DNA of 64,000 nt, taken from Sulfobacillus sp. (GTDB lineage: Bacteria > Bacillota > Sulfobacillia > Sulfobacillales > Sulfobacillaceae). The stretch is taken from contig DAIDDL010000020.1 of the NCBI GenBank assembly GCA_027309085.1, positions 1 to 64,000 of the forward strand, read 5' to 3'. The notes below the pieces were generated by a model. The model made no database searches. It was not told where the DNA came from and saw nothing but the letters and a program-made list of their open reading frames with translations. Position numbers and translations under genes: made by a program. Shown here piece after piece: positions 26,389 to 35,539 of this stretch. Every line of letters begins with the position of its first letter. The first letter of the stretch is position 1.

Positions 26389-27243
26389 TTGAAACAGGTA
26401 ACCTTTAGAAGCGATGCGCGCGACTTTGCGGCTCTGGGGCAGGGCACCTGGAAGATGGGAGTGGACCCAGACCAGGCTTCCAAAGAAATTTCTGTGCTGC
26501 AAGAAGGCCTGTCCAAAGGACTGCTTGTGATTGACACCGCGGCGATGTACGCCGATGGGGGAGCCGAGCGCATCGTGGCGCGCGCTGTCCGCGGGCGGCG
26601 CGAGAAAGTGTTTATCGTCACCAAGGTCTGGCCAACCCGTGCTGATTATAGGGGGGTGCTCCAATCTCTTGAGGAGTCGCTCGGACGTTTGGAGACAGAC
26701 TATGTGGACCTGTTCCTGCTGCATTGGCCGAGTGCCCGCTTCCCCTTGGCGGACACCATGCGGGCCATGGCCGAGGCTCACCGCAAGGGATTGGTGCGCG
26801 GGGTGGGGGTCAGCAATTTTTCTGTGGAATTGATGGCGGAAGCGTCTGACGCCCTGGGTGATGTCCCCCTCGTCGCCAATCAGGTGGAGTACAGCCTGAC
26901 CGCCCGTGATCCAGAAACCCGGATCATTCCTTATTGCCAAGCCCATCATGTGACCGTGATGGCCTACTCTCCTATCAAAAACATCAACCAGTTGCCTCCG
27001 GCTCACAAAGGGTCCGCCCTATTGCGGGAACTGGCTGACCGCCATGCCACCACGCCCCAGAGCATTGCTCTGGCTTGGACGATTCGGCAGGCCCCGGTAA
27101 TCGCCATTCCCAAGTCCTCTAGCGTGCCTCACCTGCTTTCCAATATTGAGGCGCTGGACGTGACTCTGACGAGCTCCGAACTCACCGCTTTAGACCGCGC
27201 ATTCCCTCCCAGCGGAAAAGATATGGCCGTGGAGCGCCTGTAA
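26389..27243 (+). CDS. Aldo/keto reductase
   Basis: A 284-residue NADPH-dependent (beta/alpha)8 barrel reducing aldehydes or ketones. The catalytic tetrad is visible: Asp in DTAAMY, Tyr in the same segment, Lys in IVTKVW and His in LLHWP. The cofactor-binding C-terminal part has AIPKSSSVPHLLSN, close to the usual IPKS motif. It resembles 2,5-diketo-gluconate reductase-type AKRs. TTG 26389 has AAGGAGG eight bases upstream. It is monocistronic. Confidence 0.9.
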   Translation: MKQVTFRSDARDFAALGQGTWKMGVDPDQASKEISVLQEGLSKGLLVIDTAAMYADGGAERIVARAVRGRREKVFIVTKVWPTRADYRGVLQSLEESLGRLETDYVDLFLLHWPSARFPLADTMRAMAEAHRKGLVRGVGVSNFSVELMAEASDALGDVPLVANQVEYSLTARDPETRIIPYCQAHHVTVMAYSPIKNINQLPPAHKGSALLRELADRHATTPQSIALAWTIRQAPVIAIPKSSSVPHLLSNIEALDVTLTSSELTALDRAFPPSGKDMAVERL

Positions 27244-27393
27244 GCCAGATGTCAGAACACCCGGCATTCATTGCGGCACACGGTCAACGCATCGTCTGGA
27301 CCGCACCGCGGGCGTAGGCAAGAACACCGGGTCCACAGGTATTCTTTCTTGCCCACACCGCCCCTGCGGCGCAGCGCCGGACCGTGGTCAACC

Positions 27394-27756
27394 TTACGGC
27401 TCTTGCGCGTCACTCCACCAGGTCAGGAAGAGATCCATCGAGCTCCGGCGCACACGCAATTCCTGTGACCACTGGTTCAACCGCTCAATTCCCTCCGGTG
27501 TTATCTTGTAGAACCGCTTGGGAGCTCCCTGCTCCTCCGTGACCCAGGAAGACGTCACGGCGCCCTGGTTTTCCAGTTCTCGCAACAGACGGTATATGCC
27601 CCCGCTGTCAATAACCCAAACCGGGGGCAATTCATCCTGCAACCTCTTTAAGATCGCCCCGCCGTGGCTGGGCTGCTGAAAAATAAACAGCAAGATGAAC
27701 GCTTCCAAATGCTTGCCTGTCTGATATCTTCGGCCTGGTTCCATGGCGTTAGGCAT
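27394..27756 (-). CDS. PadR-family transcriptional regulator
   Basis: A 120-residue winged-helix regulator. The recognition region matches PadR: HGGAILKRLQDELPPVWVIDSGGIYRLLRELENQGAV, then the wing KRFYKITPEGIERL. PadR proteins bind small aromatic or drug-like ligands and repress neighbouring genes. It lies 94 bp downstream of the acyl-CoA dehydrogenase and could control that catabolic cluster; no operator was identified. The very short C-terminal domain suggests subfamily 2. Confidence 0.88.
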   Translation of the reverse strand: MPNAMEPGRRYQTGKHLEAFILLFIFQQPSHGGAILKRLQDELPPVWVIDSGGIYRLLRELENQGAVTSSWVTEEQGAPKRFYKITPEGIERLNQWSQELRVRRSSMDLFLTWWSDAQEP

Positions 27757-27850
27757 ACAAAATCCCTCTCATTCTTGCATTCTGCCACGCACCCGCGGCC
27801 CAGCATCCCCTCATCCAAAGCCGACACCTAATGCGGGATAATCCCACCAA

Positions 27851-29032
27851 TCAAAACGCCGCTTCGCCCAAAAGGTCACGGCCCACAATCAGGGTATGAA
27901 TTTCATAGGTGCCTTCGTACGTGTCCACCGTCTCTAAGTTGGCCATGTGCCTGATGGCGTGATAATCCGTGCTGATGCCGTTGCCTCCGAGGATCTCGCG
28001 CGCCATGCGGGCAATTTCCAGCGCCGCTCGGGCATTGTGGCGTTTGGCCATGGACACTTGCGCGTAACGCATTGTCCCCCCTAGATAGAGCTGTCCCAAC
28101 TGCCGGGCCATCAGCTGCATGTTGAGCAGCCGGGTCTCCATTCCCACAATGTGAGACTGAACCAGCTGCTTAGCCGCAATGGGGCGGCCGAAGGCTGTCC
28201 GGGTCTTCGCATATAGCGAGGCCTCCACCAACGCGTCCATGGCAGCCCCTACCGTGCCCCACACGATGCCATACCTGGCCTGGGTCAGGCAATTAAGGGG
28301 AGCGCCCAGTCCATGGGCTTCGGGCAGCTGGAACGATTTGGGCACCCTGACCCGGTCCAAATACAATTCCGAGGTGGCCGACATCCGCATTGACGCCTTG
28401 GTGTGGATGGGGGTCGCGTGAAATCCCGGCAACTGGGTCGGCACCAGAAAGCCCCGAACAATTCCGGCATCATCTTTCGCCCACACCACCGCTACCTGGG
28501 CCAGGTGTCCATTGGTGATCCAGCGCTTGGCCCCGGAAATGACGTAGGAGTCGCCCTCTTCCGAAGCCCTGGTGATCATCGCCGCAGGATCTGAGCCCGC
28601 ATCAGGTTCCGTGAGACCGAAGCAGCCGATGATCTCACCCTTCGCCATACGGGGAAGGTATTCCTGTTTCTGCTCCTCTGAGCCATAGCGGTAGATGGCA
28701 TGCATGGCAAGCCCGCTCTGTACTGACGCAAACGATCGCAGGCCAGAATCGCCGCGTTCCAATTCCTGCATCATCAGCCCATACGCCAGCGGCGAGAGTC
28801 CGCTGCCTCCGTATGCTTCAGGAAGGGTGGGGCCAAACACGCCCAGCTCCGCCAGCATCGGGATGAGATGGGCGGGAAATTCCCCCTGCTGCCACCATTC
28901 CCCGGCATGAGGAATGACCTCCCGGTCGACAAAACGGCGGACGGCATTTTTCACATCGGTTTCTTCTTCGGTCCACAAATCTTGCAGTTGGTAAAAATCT
29001 TCCAGTTTCTCCGTGGTGTTTTGAATGTCCAT
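27851..29032 (-). CDS. Glutaryl-CoA dehydrogenase-like acyl-CoA dehydrogenase
   Basis: A 393-residue FAD enzyme oxidising an acyl-CoA at C2-C3. The catalytic base E373 is in TYEGTYEIH, the same context as human glutaryl-CoA dehydrogenase. R99 in SGLRSFASVQS matches the arginine that binds the glutaryl carboxylate. FAD-contact segments CFGLTEPDAGSD and WITNG are present. If specific for glutaryl-CoA it would yield crotonyl-CoA and CO2. The start is ATG 29032 behind AAAGGACCGGAG; the tracked longer ORF adds 39 unlikely residues. The transaminase and aldehyde dehydrogenase genes lie upstream on the same strand. Confidence 0.87.
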   Translation of the reverse strand: MDIQNTTEKLEDFYQLQDLWTEEETDVKNAVRRFVDREVIPHAGEWWQQGEFPAHLIPMLAELGVFGPTLPEAYGGSGLSPLAYGLMMQELERGDSGLRSFASVQSGLAMHAIYRYGSEEQKQEYLPRMAKGEIIGCFGLTEPDAGSDPAAMITRASEEGDSYVISGAKRWITNGHLAQVAVVWAKDDAGIVRGFLVPTQLPGFHATPIHTKASMRMSATSELYLDRVRVPKSFQLPEAHGLGAPLNCLTQARYGIVWGTVGAAMDALVEASLYAKTRTAFGRPIAAKQLVQSHIVGMETRLLNMQLMARQLGQLYLGGTMRYAQVSMAKRHNARAALEIARMAREILGGNGISTDYHAIRHMANLETVDTYEGTYEIHTLIVGRDLLGEAAF

Positions 29033-29189
29033 AGCTCCGGTCCTTTCGCAAAGACTCAATGGGGCGGCAGAAGGGCCGTTGGCGCCGTCCCTCCTGCCGA
29101 CAAATCCAGGGAAAAGCGCCTCTCCTGGACAATGGCGGAACACATGCAAACCGCAGCGTCAAGACCTGCAACTTGCGCTGCGGCGAGGT

Positions 29190-30545
29190 CTAGCGGGCCT
29201 CCTCGGCAGTCATAGCCTCTTCAAGCACGCCCAGCGCCTCATCGAGCATGTCCAACGGGGTGTTCAAGGGCGCTAGGAACCGGATGTTGTTGCCGTAGAT
29301 TCCCGCTTTCAGCATGATCACTCCATGTTTCATGGCCGTATGGAGAATACGGTCTGTCAACTCGGAGGCTGGCTCCTTCGTCTTCCGGTCTTTTACCAGC
29401 TCAATGGCCACCATGGCGCCCAGTCCGCGCACTTCTCCAATGACAGGGTGCCGGGTCTGGATCTCCCGGAGGCGGGCCTGCAGGTGCTCTCCCTGGCGGA
29501 CCGCCTGGTCCAAAAGGTGCTCTTCTTCAAACACATCGAGTACGGCATTGGCTGCGGCCGTTGCCAGGGGATTGCCGACATAAGTGCCCCCAATCTGCGA
29601 GTCACCCGGACCGTTCATCACCTCCGGCTTTCCCATCACTCCGGAGAGCGGCACGCCATCGGCAATAGATTTAGCCATAGTCAGCAAATCCGGGGTGATT
29701 CCTGAGTGTTCGGTTGCAAAGAATTTGCCCGTGCGGCCAAATCCCGTCTGTACCTCGTCGACGATCAGGAGGATTCCGTATTTTTCAGTGAACGCCCGCA
29801 GCCACGGGAGAAAGTTTTTTGGCGGCACCACGAATCCGCCTTCTCCTTGCACCGGCTCCACAATGACAGCCGCGACATCTTCAGGAGCCACCTGCAGCAT
29901 CAAAGCCTCTTCGATGGATTCATAGCACGATTCATCACACTCGTGTCCTTCAGCGCCTTTGCCGTTGGGACAGCGGTACGGGTACGGAAACGGCACCCGG
30001 TATACCTCTGGGGCAAAAGGGCCCATGCCCGCTTTGTAAGGGTGGACCTTGCTGGTCAGCGTCATAGCCATCAGGGTCCGGCCGTGAAACGCCCGCTCGA
30101 AAGCTATAATGCCCTTGCGCTTGGTATAGGCGCGGGCAATTTTCACGGCATTTTCCACAGCCTCTGCTCCCGAATTGAAAAACACCGCGGTTGCCGGCCC
30201 TCCACCCGGGAAGCGGGCGTCCAGACGCTCTGCCAGCCGGACGTAGCTCTCATAGGGCACCACGGTAAAATCCGTGTGTAGAAATCTGTCCACCTGTTCA
30301 TGGAGCGCCTTCCGGACCTTGTCGTGCGTATGGCCCACATTCAGCACACCCACCCCGCCGGTGAGGTCGATAAAGGTGTTGCCGTCAATGTCCGTGAGCA
30401 AACTGCCGTGAGCGCGGTCAATGACCAGGGGCGCATACACGGACGTGGCCCTGGGGGTAGCTTTGGGGATGCGGTCCAGCACGGCCTGGGATTTAGGGCC
30501 CGGCACCGCTGTCTTCAACGCAATGTACTTCATTACTGTCGCCAT
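29190..30545 (-). CDS. gabT: 4-aminobutyrate (or 5-aminovalerate) aminotransferase
   Basis: A class III PLP transaminase of 451 residues moving the terminal amino group of an omega-amino acid to 2-oxoglutarate. PLP lysine K292 lies in MAKSIADGVPLSG. The cofactor pocket shows NSGAEAVENA, EPVQGEGG and VDEVQTGFGRTG. A Cys-containing loop (CPNGKGAEGHECDESC) resembles that of many Firmicute GabT proteins. AGGAGG precedes the ATG. The neighbouring aldehyde dehydrogenase and glutaryl-CoA dehydrogenase-like genes make GABA or 5-aminovalerate the likely substrates. Confidence 0.88.
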   Translation of the reverse strand: MATVMKYIALKTAVPGPKSQAVLDRIPKATPRATSVYAPLVIDRAHGSLLTDIDGNTFIDLTGGVGVLNVGHTHDKVRKALHEQVDRFLHTDFTVVPYESYVRLAERLDARFPGGGPATAVFFNSGAEAVENAVKIARAYTKRKGIIAFERAFHGRTLMAMTLTSKVHPYKAGMGPFAPEVYRVPFPYPYRCPNGKGAEGHECDESCYESIEEALMLQVAPEDVAAVIVEPVQGEGGFVVPPKNFLPWLRAFTEKYGILLIVDEVQTGFGRTGKFFATEHSGITPDLLTMAKSIADGVPLSGVMGKPEVMNGPGDSQIGGTYVGNPLATAAANAVLDVFEEEHLLDQAVRQGEHLQARLREIQTRHPVIGEVRGLGAMVAIELVKDRKTKEPASELTDRILHTAMKHGVIMLKAGIYGNNIRFLAPLNTPLDMLDEALGVLEEAMTAEEAR

Positions 30546-30584
30546 AAGTCCTCCTTAAATGTCAGCATGACCCGGTTCGCCTGT

Positions 30585-32060
30585 TCAGTCGTCGATCTGG
30601 GCGCGCTGCAATTTGCCGCTGTAATCCACATACACCGCTTTCCATTCGCTGAAAAAGTCCAGAGCGGCTGTTCCCGCTTCCCGGTGGCCATTGCCGGTGC
30701 CGCGGGTCCCGCCAAACGGCAGGTGGATTTCCGCGCCAATCGTGCCCGCATTGATGTAGACAATGCCTGTCAGCAGATCGCGGATGGCCCGAAATGCTGC
30801 ATTCACGTTGCTCGTGAAAATGGAAGAACTGAGTCCGTAGGTGACCCGGTTGTTCACCTCGACAGCTTCCTCCAGTGACTTCACCTTAATCATAGACAGA
30901 ACCGGACCAAAGATCTCCTCTTGGGCGATTCTCATCTCCATGCTCACGTCGGTGAAGAGAGTTGGCAGATAGAAGTTGCCCGAACTGAGACGGGCATCGG
31001 TTGCCACCTCGCCCCCAATTTCCAGGTGAGCTCCCTCGTCTTTGCCAATCTGCACGTATTTATGTACCTTTTCCATGGCCTGGCGGTTGATCAGTGGCCC
31101 CACATCCGTGCTGGAATCCAAACCGGCTCCGAGCTTCAGTGCCCCGATCCGCGCTTTCAGCCGCTCTTTCAACTCGTCATAGATGCCTGCTTGCACAATC
31201 AAGCGTGAGCAGGCGGTGCACCGCTGTCCCGTCGTCCCGAAAGCACTCCAGATAATGCCGTCTACTGCCAGCTCCAAGTCCGCGTCATCCATGACGATGA
31301 TCGCATTCTTCCCTCCGAGCTCCAAAGATACGCGCTTGAGGCTGCCCCCAGCCACCTCCGCCACATGGCGGCCGGTTTCATTGGACCCCGTGAAGGAAAT
31401 GAGAGCCACGTCAGGGTGGCTGATCAGGGTTTCACCGACTTCCTGACCCGATCCGAAGACCAGGTTGACGACCCCCTTGGGCACACCGGCCTCTTCCAGT
31501 ATCTTCACCAGCTGATAGGCCAGGTGGGGTGTCTCTGAAGCCGGCTTGAACACCACAGTATTGCCCGCCACCAGAGCCGGGAATATCTTCCAAGTGGGAA
31601 TCGCCATGGGGAAATTCCACGGGGTGATGATGCCAGCGACGCCAATGGGGTCACGTGTCGCCATGGCAAATTTGTCAGGCAGTTCGGAAGGCGTGGTATA
31701 TCCAAAACTTCTCCGCCCTTCGCCCGCCATGTAGAAGGCCATATCAATGCCTTCTTGCACGTCCCCCTGCGCCTCGAGCGTGACCTTGCCCATTTCCCGC
31801 GTCATTTCCCGAGCCAATTCGACTTTTCTGTCCATTAAGAGCTGACCAACGCGGAAAAGAATTTCTCCGCGCTTCGGCGCCGGCACCAGCCTCCAGGTTT
31901 TGAATGCCTGCTTGGCGGCCGCAATAGCCCGGACGGCGTCCTCACGGCCGGAGCGGGGCACCTCCAACAGCACCTCCCCAGTGGCCGGATCATAGTCCTG
32001 CTGAAATTCTTCACCTACCGGCGCTACCCACTGCCCGTCAATAAAGTTCAGTAAACGCAT
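30585..32060 (-). CDS. Aldehyde dehydrogenase (semialdehyde type)
   Basis: A 491-residue NAD(P)-dependent dehydrogenase. The catalytic cysteine is C281 in GQRCTACSR, the general base E247 in LELGGKN, and the oxyanion and cofactor residues are N149 (TPWNF) and K172 (FKPAS). It is probably the partner of the adjacent transaminase, oxidising succinate or glutarate semialdehyde. The start is ATG 32060 behind GGGGGAACTGC; the tracked start adds eight residues. It is the first gene of the probable three-gene catabolic unit. Confidence 0.9.
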   Translation of the reverse strand: MRLLNFIDGQWVAPVGEEFQQDYDPATGEVLLEVPRSGREDAVRAIAAAKQAFKTWRLVPAPKRGEILFRVGQLLMDRKVELAREMTREMGKVTLEAQGDVQEGIDMAFYMAGEGRRSFGYTTPSELPDKFAMATRDPIGVAGIITPWNFPMAIPTWKIFPALVAGNTVVFKPASETPHLAYQLVKILEEAGVPKGVVNLVFGSGQEVGETLISHPDVALISFTGSNETGRHVAEVAGGSLKRVSLELGGKNAIIVMDDADLELAVDGIIWSAFGTTGQRCTACSRLIVQAGIYDELKERLKARIGALKLGAGLDSSTDVGPLINRQAMEKVHKYVQIGKDEGAHLEIGGEVATDARLSSGNFYLPTLFTDVSMEMRIAQEEIFGPVLSMIKVKSLEEAVEVNNRVTYGLSSSIFTSNVNAAFRAIRDLLTGIVYINAGTIGAEIHLPFGGTRGTGNGHREAGTAALDFFSEWKAVYVDYSGKLQRAQIDD

Positions 32061-32196
32061 GCAGTTCCCCCTGTCCACAAGCATAATTTTAAAAAATCAC
32101 TCTACCGCCAGGAATAAGATTTCGTCCCCTTCCAGTATACTGAAATTCGGCGCAAGTTGGGGAAGTTTTCCCCTGTTGCTAGTATCCCCGGCCATA

Positions 32197-32225
32197 TTGC
32201 CATGTTAATTGTCCTTTGATATAGT
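32197..32225 (+). promoter_or_regulatory. Sigma-70-type promoter of the rhodanese gene
   Basis: TTGCCA (32197-32202), a 17-bp spacer and TATAGT (32220-32225), each hexamer matching 5 of 6 consensus bases. Transcription would start near 32232, about 30 bases before the GTG start. This also rules out the tracked TTG start at 32209, which lies inside the promoter. Confidence 0.7.
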
Positions 32226-32262
32226 GTTATTTAACTTAAGTAAACTAACGGGGTGGTCGGCT

Positions 32263-32565
32263 GTGGTTCATCACTTATCTTCGGAACGAGTAGAAAGCCT
32301 GGCCCGCAATGGCCAGGCTCTGGTGGTCGATGTTCGCGAAGCCAGCGAATACCGCGCGGGGCACATCCCGCGGTCCCGCCATATTCCTTTAAGCCAGTTG
32401 GTGCACCGGCTGAAAGAAGTGAGCAAATCGCACACGGTCGTTGTCGTCTGCCAGAGCGGCAGCCGCTCAGCACGGGCCTGTGAGCTTCTAGGACAAGCGG
32501 GCTATGGGAAGGTGTTCAATTTGTCAGGCGGGATGGCCGCGTGGAAGGGACCTCTAGACCACTGA
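32263..32565 (+). CDS. Single-domain rhodanese
   Basis: A 100-residue sulfurtransferase domain. The active-site cysteine C63 is in VVCQSGSRSA, and the CH2-type markers DVREASEYRAGHIP and GGMAAWKG are complete. Such proteins carry persulfide sulfur for thiosulfate metabolism or cofactor building. I chose GTG 32263, with GGGGTGG six bases ahead, over TTG 32209. It is monocistronic, framed by a good promoter and a strong terminator. Confidence 0.92.
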   Translation: MVHHLSSERVESLARNGQALVVDVREASEYRAGHIPRSRHIPLSQLVHRLKEVSKSHTVVVVCQSGSRSARACELLGQAGYGKVFNLSGGMAAWKGPLDH

Positions 32566-32573
32566 ACCGCCTT

Positions 32574-32632
32574 GCAGACAAAACAGGCAGCCCGGCTGCA
32601 GTGATGCCGGCTGCCTGTTTTGTCTGCTTTTT
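32574..32632 (+). terminator. Strong rho-independent terminator after the rhodanese gene
   Basis: CAGACAAAACAGGCAG and CTGCCTGTTTTGTCTG form 16-bp arms, extended inward by CCGGC/GCCGG, followed by CTTTTTC. Reads from the plus strand end here. The convergent minus-strand gene ends 5 bp away and may use the same stem, though its T-run is poor. Confidence 0.9.
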
Positions 32633-32636
32633 CAGG

Positions 32637-33632
32637 TCAGGCGAGCGAAAAATAGTTCTCTACATCTTTGCTGGTGGCCGCCGCAGGGGCCAGGCGGATC
32701 ACGCTGGCGCCCGTCGCAAAAAACTCCGTATTGTAGGCGGGCACCTCCGCTTGTCCCGTCGCTTCGTATGGGAAGAAGGTGCCGTCAATAGTCACCCCGC
32801 TGTCGTACATTCCGGAGCGGGAGAAAATGATTTCGGTTTCTTCAACGGAATAGTCCACCTTCACCCCTACCAGGCCATCGACCGCGTGATCCTGCGTCGC
32901 ATCCTGGCGCATTTTCCGCAGGGCCAGCTCCCGGCTTTCCATGAGCTTCTGGCTGACCTGGGTGAATTCCTGGTTATACCAGCTTTGGCCGATTCCGTAT
33001 TTGGTCGAAAATCCCACGGGCATGCAGTGCCAGTGATACCCGAGGGCTATCCCCACGGGGAGCCAGCCGCGTTCCAGAAGTTTATAGGTCTCCTCCCCCG
33101 ACAGGGGGCTGACCAGAGGGTGGTCGGCGGGCCGGATGTGTGGGAAACGCACGGCCGTGCCCAGAATGGTAAAAGACACCACGGTGCCCTCCCGCTTGAA
33201 CCGGTAGCGCGCATTGAGAACGGCGTGCGCCCCGGCTGCGCTTGCCTCTTGGGACAGCCGACCGATGGCATCGTCCTTCGCGCGGTAATAGGCTCTCACC
33301 AAGTTTGAGGCATCCAAGCTGCTGTCGAGAAAAATATGTCCCTGGCTGTCAGTGGCGGCGTGAAAATAGCAGGCGCCGCTGACTTGCGCCACCGGTTCCA
33401 GGCGCAGGTGCTCGGTCAAGTAAAAATCCGGAGCAGAATAGGTACTCATCCATGGCAATTTCTTGCTGACCGTGTTAGCCAGCCGGTCTTTGGCCTTGCG
33501 GGGCAGATCGCCCCTTTCCAGGGCATCCTGGTCAGCCTGAACATCGGCCATCGTCTGGCTTTCATAAGTAATGGACGACGCAGCGACTCCGGATGTCTCA
33601 GGCGGTTTCGGGGGACGGCGAAATAATGGCAT
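32637..33632 (-). CDS. Double-domain YbjQ-like protein, first of a pair
   Basis: A 331-residue cytosolic protein with two divergent copies of the YbjQ/UPF0145 ('heavy-metal-binding') fold: about 60-165, ending TILGTAVRF, and about 172-320, ending EFFATGASVIRL. Each copy has the pattern of a helix with RA/REL residues, then a GxxxVxxVxxxx strand. A basic, proline-rich N-terminus (PLFRRPPKPPE) precedes them. YbjQ proteins assemble into pentamers in solved structures, and their function is unknown. The neighbour at 33664 is a clearer homologue. Confidence 0.65.
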   Translation of the reverse strand: MPLFRRPPKPPETSGVAASSITYESQTMADVQADQDALERGDLPRKAKDRLANTVSKKLPWMSTYSAPDFYLTEHLRLEPVAQVSGACYFHAATDSQGHIFLDSSLDASNLVRAYYRAKDDAIGRLSQEASAAGAHAVLNARYRFKREGTVVSFTILGTAVRFPHIRPADHPLVSPLSGEETYKLLERGWLPVGIALGYHWHCMPVGFSTKYGIGQSWYNQEFTQVSQKLMESRELALRKMRQDATQDHAVDGLVGVKVDYSVEETEIIFSRSGMYDSGVTIDGTFFPYEATGQAEVPAYNTEFFATGASVIRLAPAAATSKDVENYFSLA

Positions 33633-33663
33633 AGTCTCTCCTTTCTCTCCCTAGGCTGAAACC

Positions 33664-34497
33664 CTAAGCGTCACTGTCAGTCATCGGCAACACCAGACTT
33701 GGCGATTTGACCGTGGTGTCCTGAAACTTGACCACGGCTGTGCCCACTGCAAAAAATTCGATAATATGCGAGTCCCAACTGTGGTTGTTCTCGTCAAGGT
33801 GCACGCCGACTATCCCTTGCGCCTGCAAGTCAGCCGCCTCCAGCTGCATGCGCTCCATGGCCCGTTCACGGGCATCATAAAGGCCTTGGGTGTAAGGCAG
33901 CAGCTCACGGTTTTGACCCATCTGACGGATGCTGGCGAGAGCGCCCTGATGAGCCACATGGTACACGCACGACCCCATCACCAGGCTGACCGGCCGGTAT
34001 CCCGCCTGCATCAGCAGGTAAAAGTCCTGGCCGGACAAGTCCGAGGTGAAAGGTTTGTTCTTGACCGTCCTGTGGCTGGACCCGTCTTTAGAGCGGACCG
34101 CCGTGCCCACCGCGACGAACTCAGCCACATGCTGCCCCCACTCCTTGTGGCTGACTTGGAGGCGCACCCCGATGATCCCGTCCGCCTTCAGGGCATCGGC
34201 CTCTTCTTCCATGCGGCTCATAGCCAGCTCGCGGGCATTGTACATCGCCTGCGACAGCACGGTCATCTCCTGATTCTTTGTCCAGTTCGCCTGCTGGTAG
34301 CCAATATGGTAGATGGACGACCCCATCACCAGTCCCAGCGGGGTGAATCCTGCCTCTTCCACAAGAACAAATTCATTGACACTCAAATCGCTTGTAAAGA
34401 CAAAGCGCCCGCTATCCTGCTGCAGGCGCTTCAATGCGTCCTGTGGCAGGTCCGAAAATTCGGCCATTTTTTGTGTTTGACCCCCTATACGGGACAT
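33664..34497 (-). CDS. Double-domain YbjQ-like protein, second of a pair
   Basis: A 277-residue protein of two tandem YbjQ/UPF0145-type domains with clear internal repetition: FTSDLSVNEF, GLVMGSSIYHIGYQ and EFVAVGTAV in the first copy, FTSDLSGQDF, SLVMGSCVYHVAHQ and EFFAVGTAV in the second. The repeat unit is about 125 residues. It is transcribed with the following paralogue (31 bp gap). The start is uncertain: ATG 34497 or ATG 34467 (GGGGG 13 bases ahead). An extended -10 lies upstream at 34542-34550, divergent from chdC. Confidence 0.75.
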   Translation of the reverse strand: MSRIGGQTQKMAEFSDLPQDALKRLQQDSGRFVFTSDLSVNEFVLVEEAGFTPLGLVMGSSIYHIGYQQANWTKNQEMTVLSQAMYNARELAMSRMEEEADALKADGIIGVRLQVSHKEWGQHVAEFVAVGTAVRSKDGSSHRTVKNKPFTSDLSGQDFYLLMQAGYRPVSLVMGSCVYHVAHQGALASIRQMGQNRELLPYTQGLYDARERAMERMQLEAADLQAQGIVGVHLDENNHSWDSHIIEFFAVGTAVVKFQDTTVKSPSLVLPMTDSDA

Positions 34498-34541
34498 TCC
34501 CGTATCCGGGTCTTCCCCCTCTCGCCAATCGTATTTGTCTC

Positions 34542-34550
34542 AGTATACCA
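34542..34550 (-). promoter_or_regulatory. Extended -10 for the YbjQ-like pair
   Basis: On the minus strand TGGTATACT is an extended -10. The identical nonamer drives chdC in the opposite direction 40 bp away, suggesting a shared divergent control region. Confidence 0.5.
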
Positions 34551-34581
34551 AATGCGGCGGCGCGATTCGGGCCAATCCCTG

Positions 34582-34590
34582 TGGTATACT
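34582..34590 (+). promoter_or_regulatory. Extended -10 for chdC
   Basis: TGGTATACT lies 35 bp before the chdC ATG. No clear -35 is seen, as expected for an extended -10 promoter. Its position downstream of the tracked 34535 start supports ATG 34625 as the real start. Confidence 0.55.
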
Positions 34591-34624
34591 AACGGCGAAA
34601 ATAATTAAAAGAGGCGGCGCGACG

Positions 34625-35368
34625 ATGTCTGATCCTATTGAAACCGTGGAAGGCTGGTATGCACTGCATGACTTCCGCCAGATTGACCGGCCCGCGTGGG
34701 CAAATCTCACGGCCAATGAGCGGGATGCCGCTATCTCTGAGCTGCAGGCGCTCGCGGAAGACTGGCAGGAGACTGAAGACAATCATGAAGGCAGCACCGG
34801 AATTTACCAGATTATCGGCCACAAGGCGGACCTGCTATTTGTCAATATGCGTCCGGCCATGGATGACTTGGCCAGCATTGAGCTGGCGGTGGACCAGTCA
34901 ACAGCTGGGCAAGTGCTGCGCAGGCCGTACTCGTACTTCTCCGTGGTAGAACTGAGCAAGTACCTTGTGAAGAGCAGCCAGCCCTTCACAGAATTGCCAG
35001 GAGTCAAGGAACGCTTATTCCCCATTTTGCCCAAAACCCACTACATCTGCTTTTATCCCATGAACAAGCGGCGCGAAGGGAACGACAACTGGTATTCGCT
35101 GAGCCGGGAGCAGCGCCGGGAGATTATGAAGGGGCACGGGATTATCGGACACCGCTATGCCGACCGGGTGACCCAAATCATTACGGGCTCGCAGGGACTC
35201 GATGATTGGGAGTGGGGAGTCACGCTGTATTCCGATGACACTCTGGACTTCAAAAAATTGATCTACGAAATGCGGTTTGACGAGGCCAGCGCCCGATTTG
35301 CTGAGTTTGGTCCGTTTATGGTTGGGCGCCGCCTAGCGCCAGGCCGGTTGGGGCCGATCTTTGGCTGA
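34625..35368 (+). CDS. chdC: Coproheme decarboxylase (HemQ/ChdC)
   Basis: The last enzyme of the coproporphyrin-dependent heme pathway of Gram-positive bacteria: it decarboxylates coproheme III to heme b with peroxide. The 247-residue length is typical. Reactive Tyr144 is in ICFYPMNKRR, and the proximal heme ligand is H171 in MKGHGIIGH, followed by the family signature QIITGSQGLDDWEWGVTL. I start at ATG 34625; the longer tracked ORF reads through the promoter. Presence of this gene is good evidence for a monoderm lineage. Confidence 0.95.
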   Translation: MSDPIETVEGWYALHDFRQIDRPAWANLTANERDAAISELQALAEDWQETEDNHEGSTGIYQIIGHKADLLFVNMRPAMDDLASIELAVDQSTAGQVLRRPYSYFSVVELSKYLVKSSQPFTELPGVKERLFPILPKTHYICFYPMNKRREGNDNWYSLSREQRREIMKGHGIIGHRYADRVTQIITGSQGLDDWEWGVTLYSDDTLDFKKLIYEMRFDEASARFAEFGPFMVGRRLAPGRLGPIFG

Positions 35369-35370
35369 AC

Positions 35371-35396
35371 AGGGCGGGCTTTTTTCAGCCCGCCCA
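35371..35396 (+). terminator. Hairpin after chdC
   Basis: GGGCGGGCT and AGCCCGCCC form a perfect 9-bp GC-rich stem around TTTTTC, immediately after the chdC stop. The T-run is in the loop rather than after the stem, so it is not a classical intrinsic terminator, but the position fits transcript end or mRNA protection. Confidence 0.5.
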
Positions 35397-35539
35397 CCCA
35401 AAAATCCCGGGCTCCGCAAAGCCGCCCGTTAAGCTTCACTGCCGGCACCGCATTAACAGCCAATTTTCTCAAAAATGGTTGAGCTTGCTGTGCCGACTAT
35501 GCTAGCATGTAAACATCTTTCGCAGGAGTGTGCCACGCA

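Noticed and set aside
26199-26624. Minus-strand ORF in the 25.9-26.4 kb gap
   Set aside because: Overlaps the well-supported aldo/keto reductase in antisense, lacks a ribosome site and recognisable domains.
32209-32262. N-terminal extension of the rhodanese (TTG start)
   Set aside because: It lies within a good -35/-10 promoter, so it cannot be translated from that transcript.
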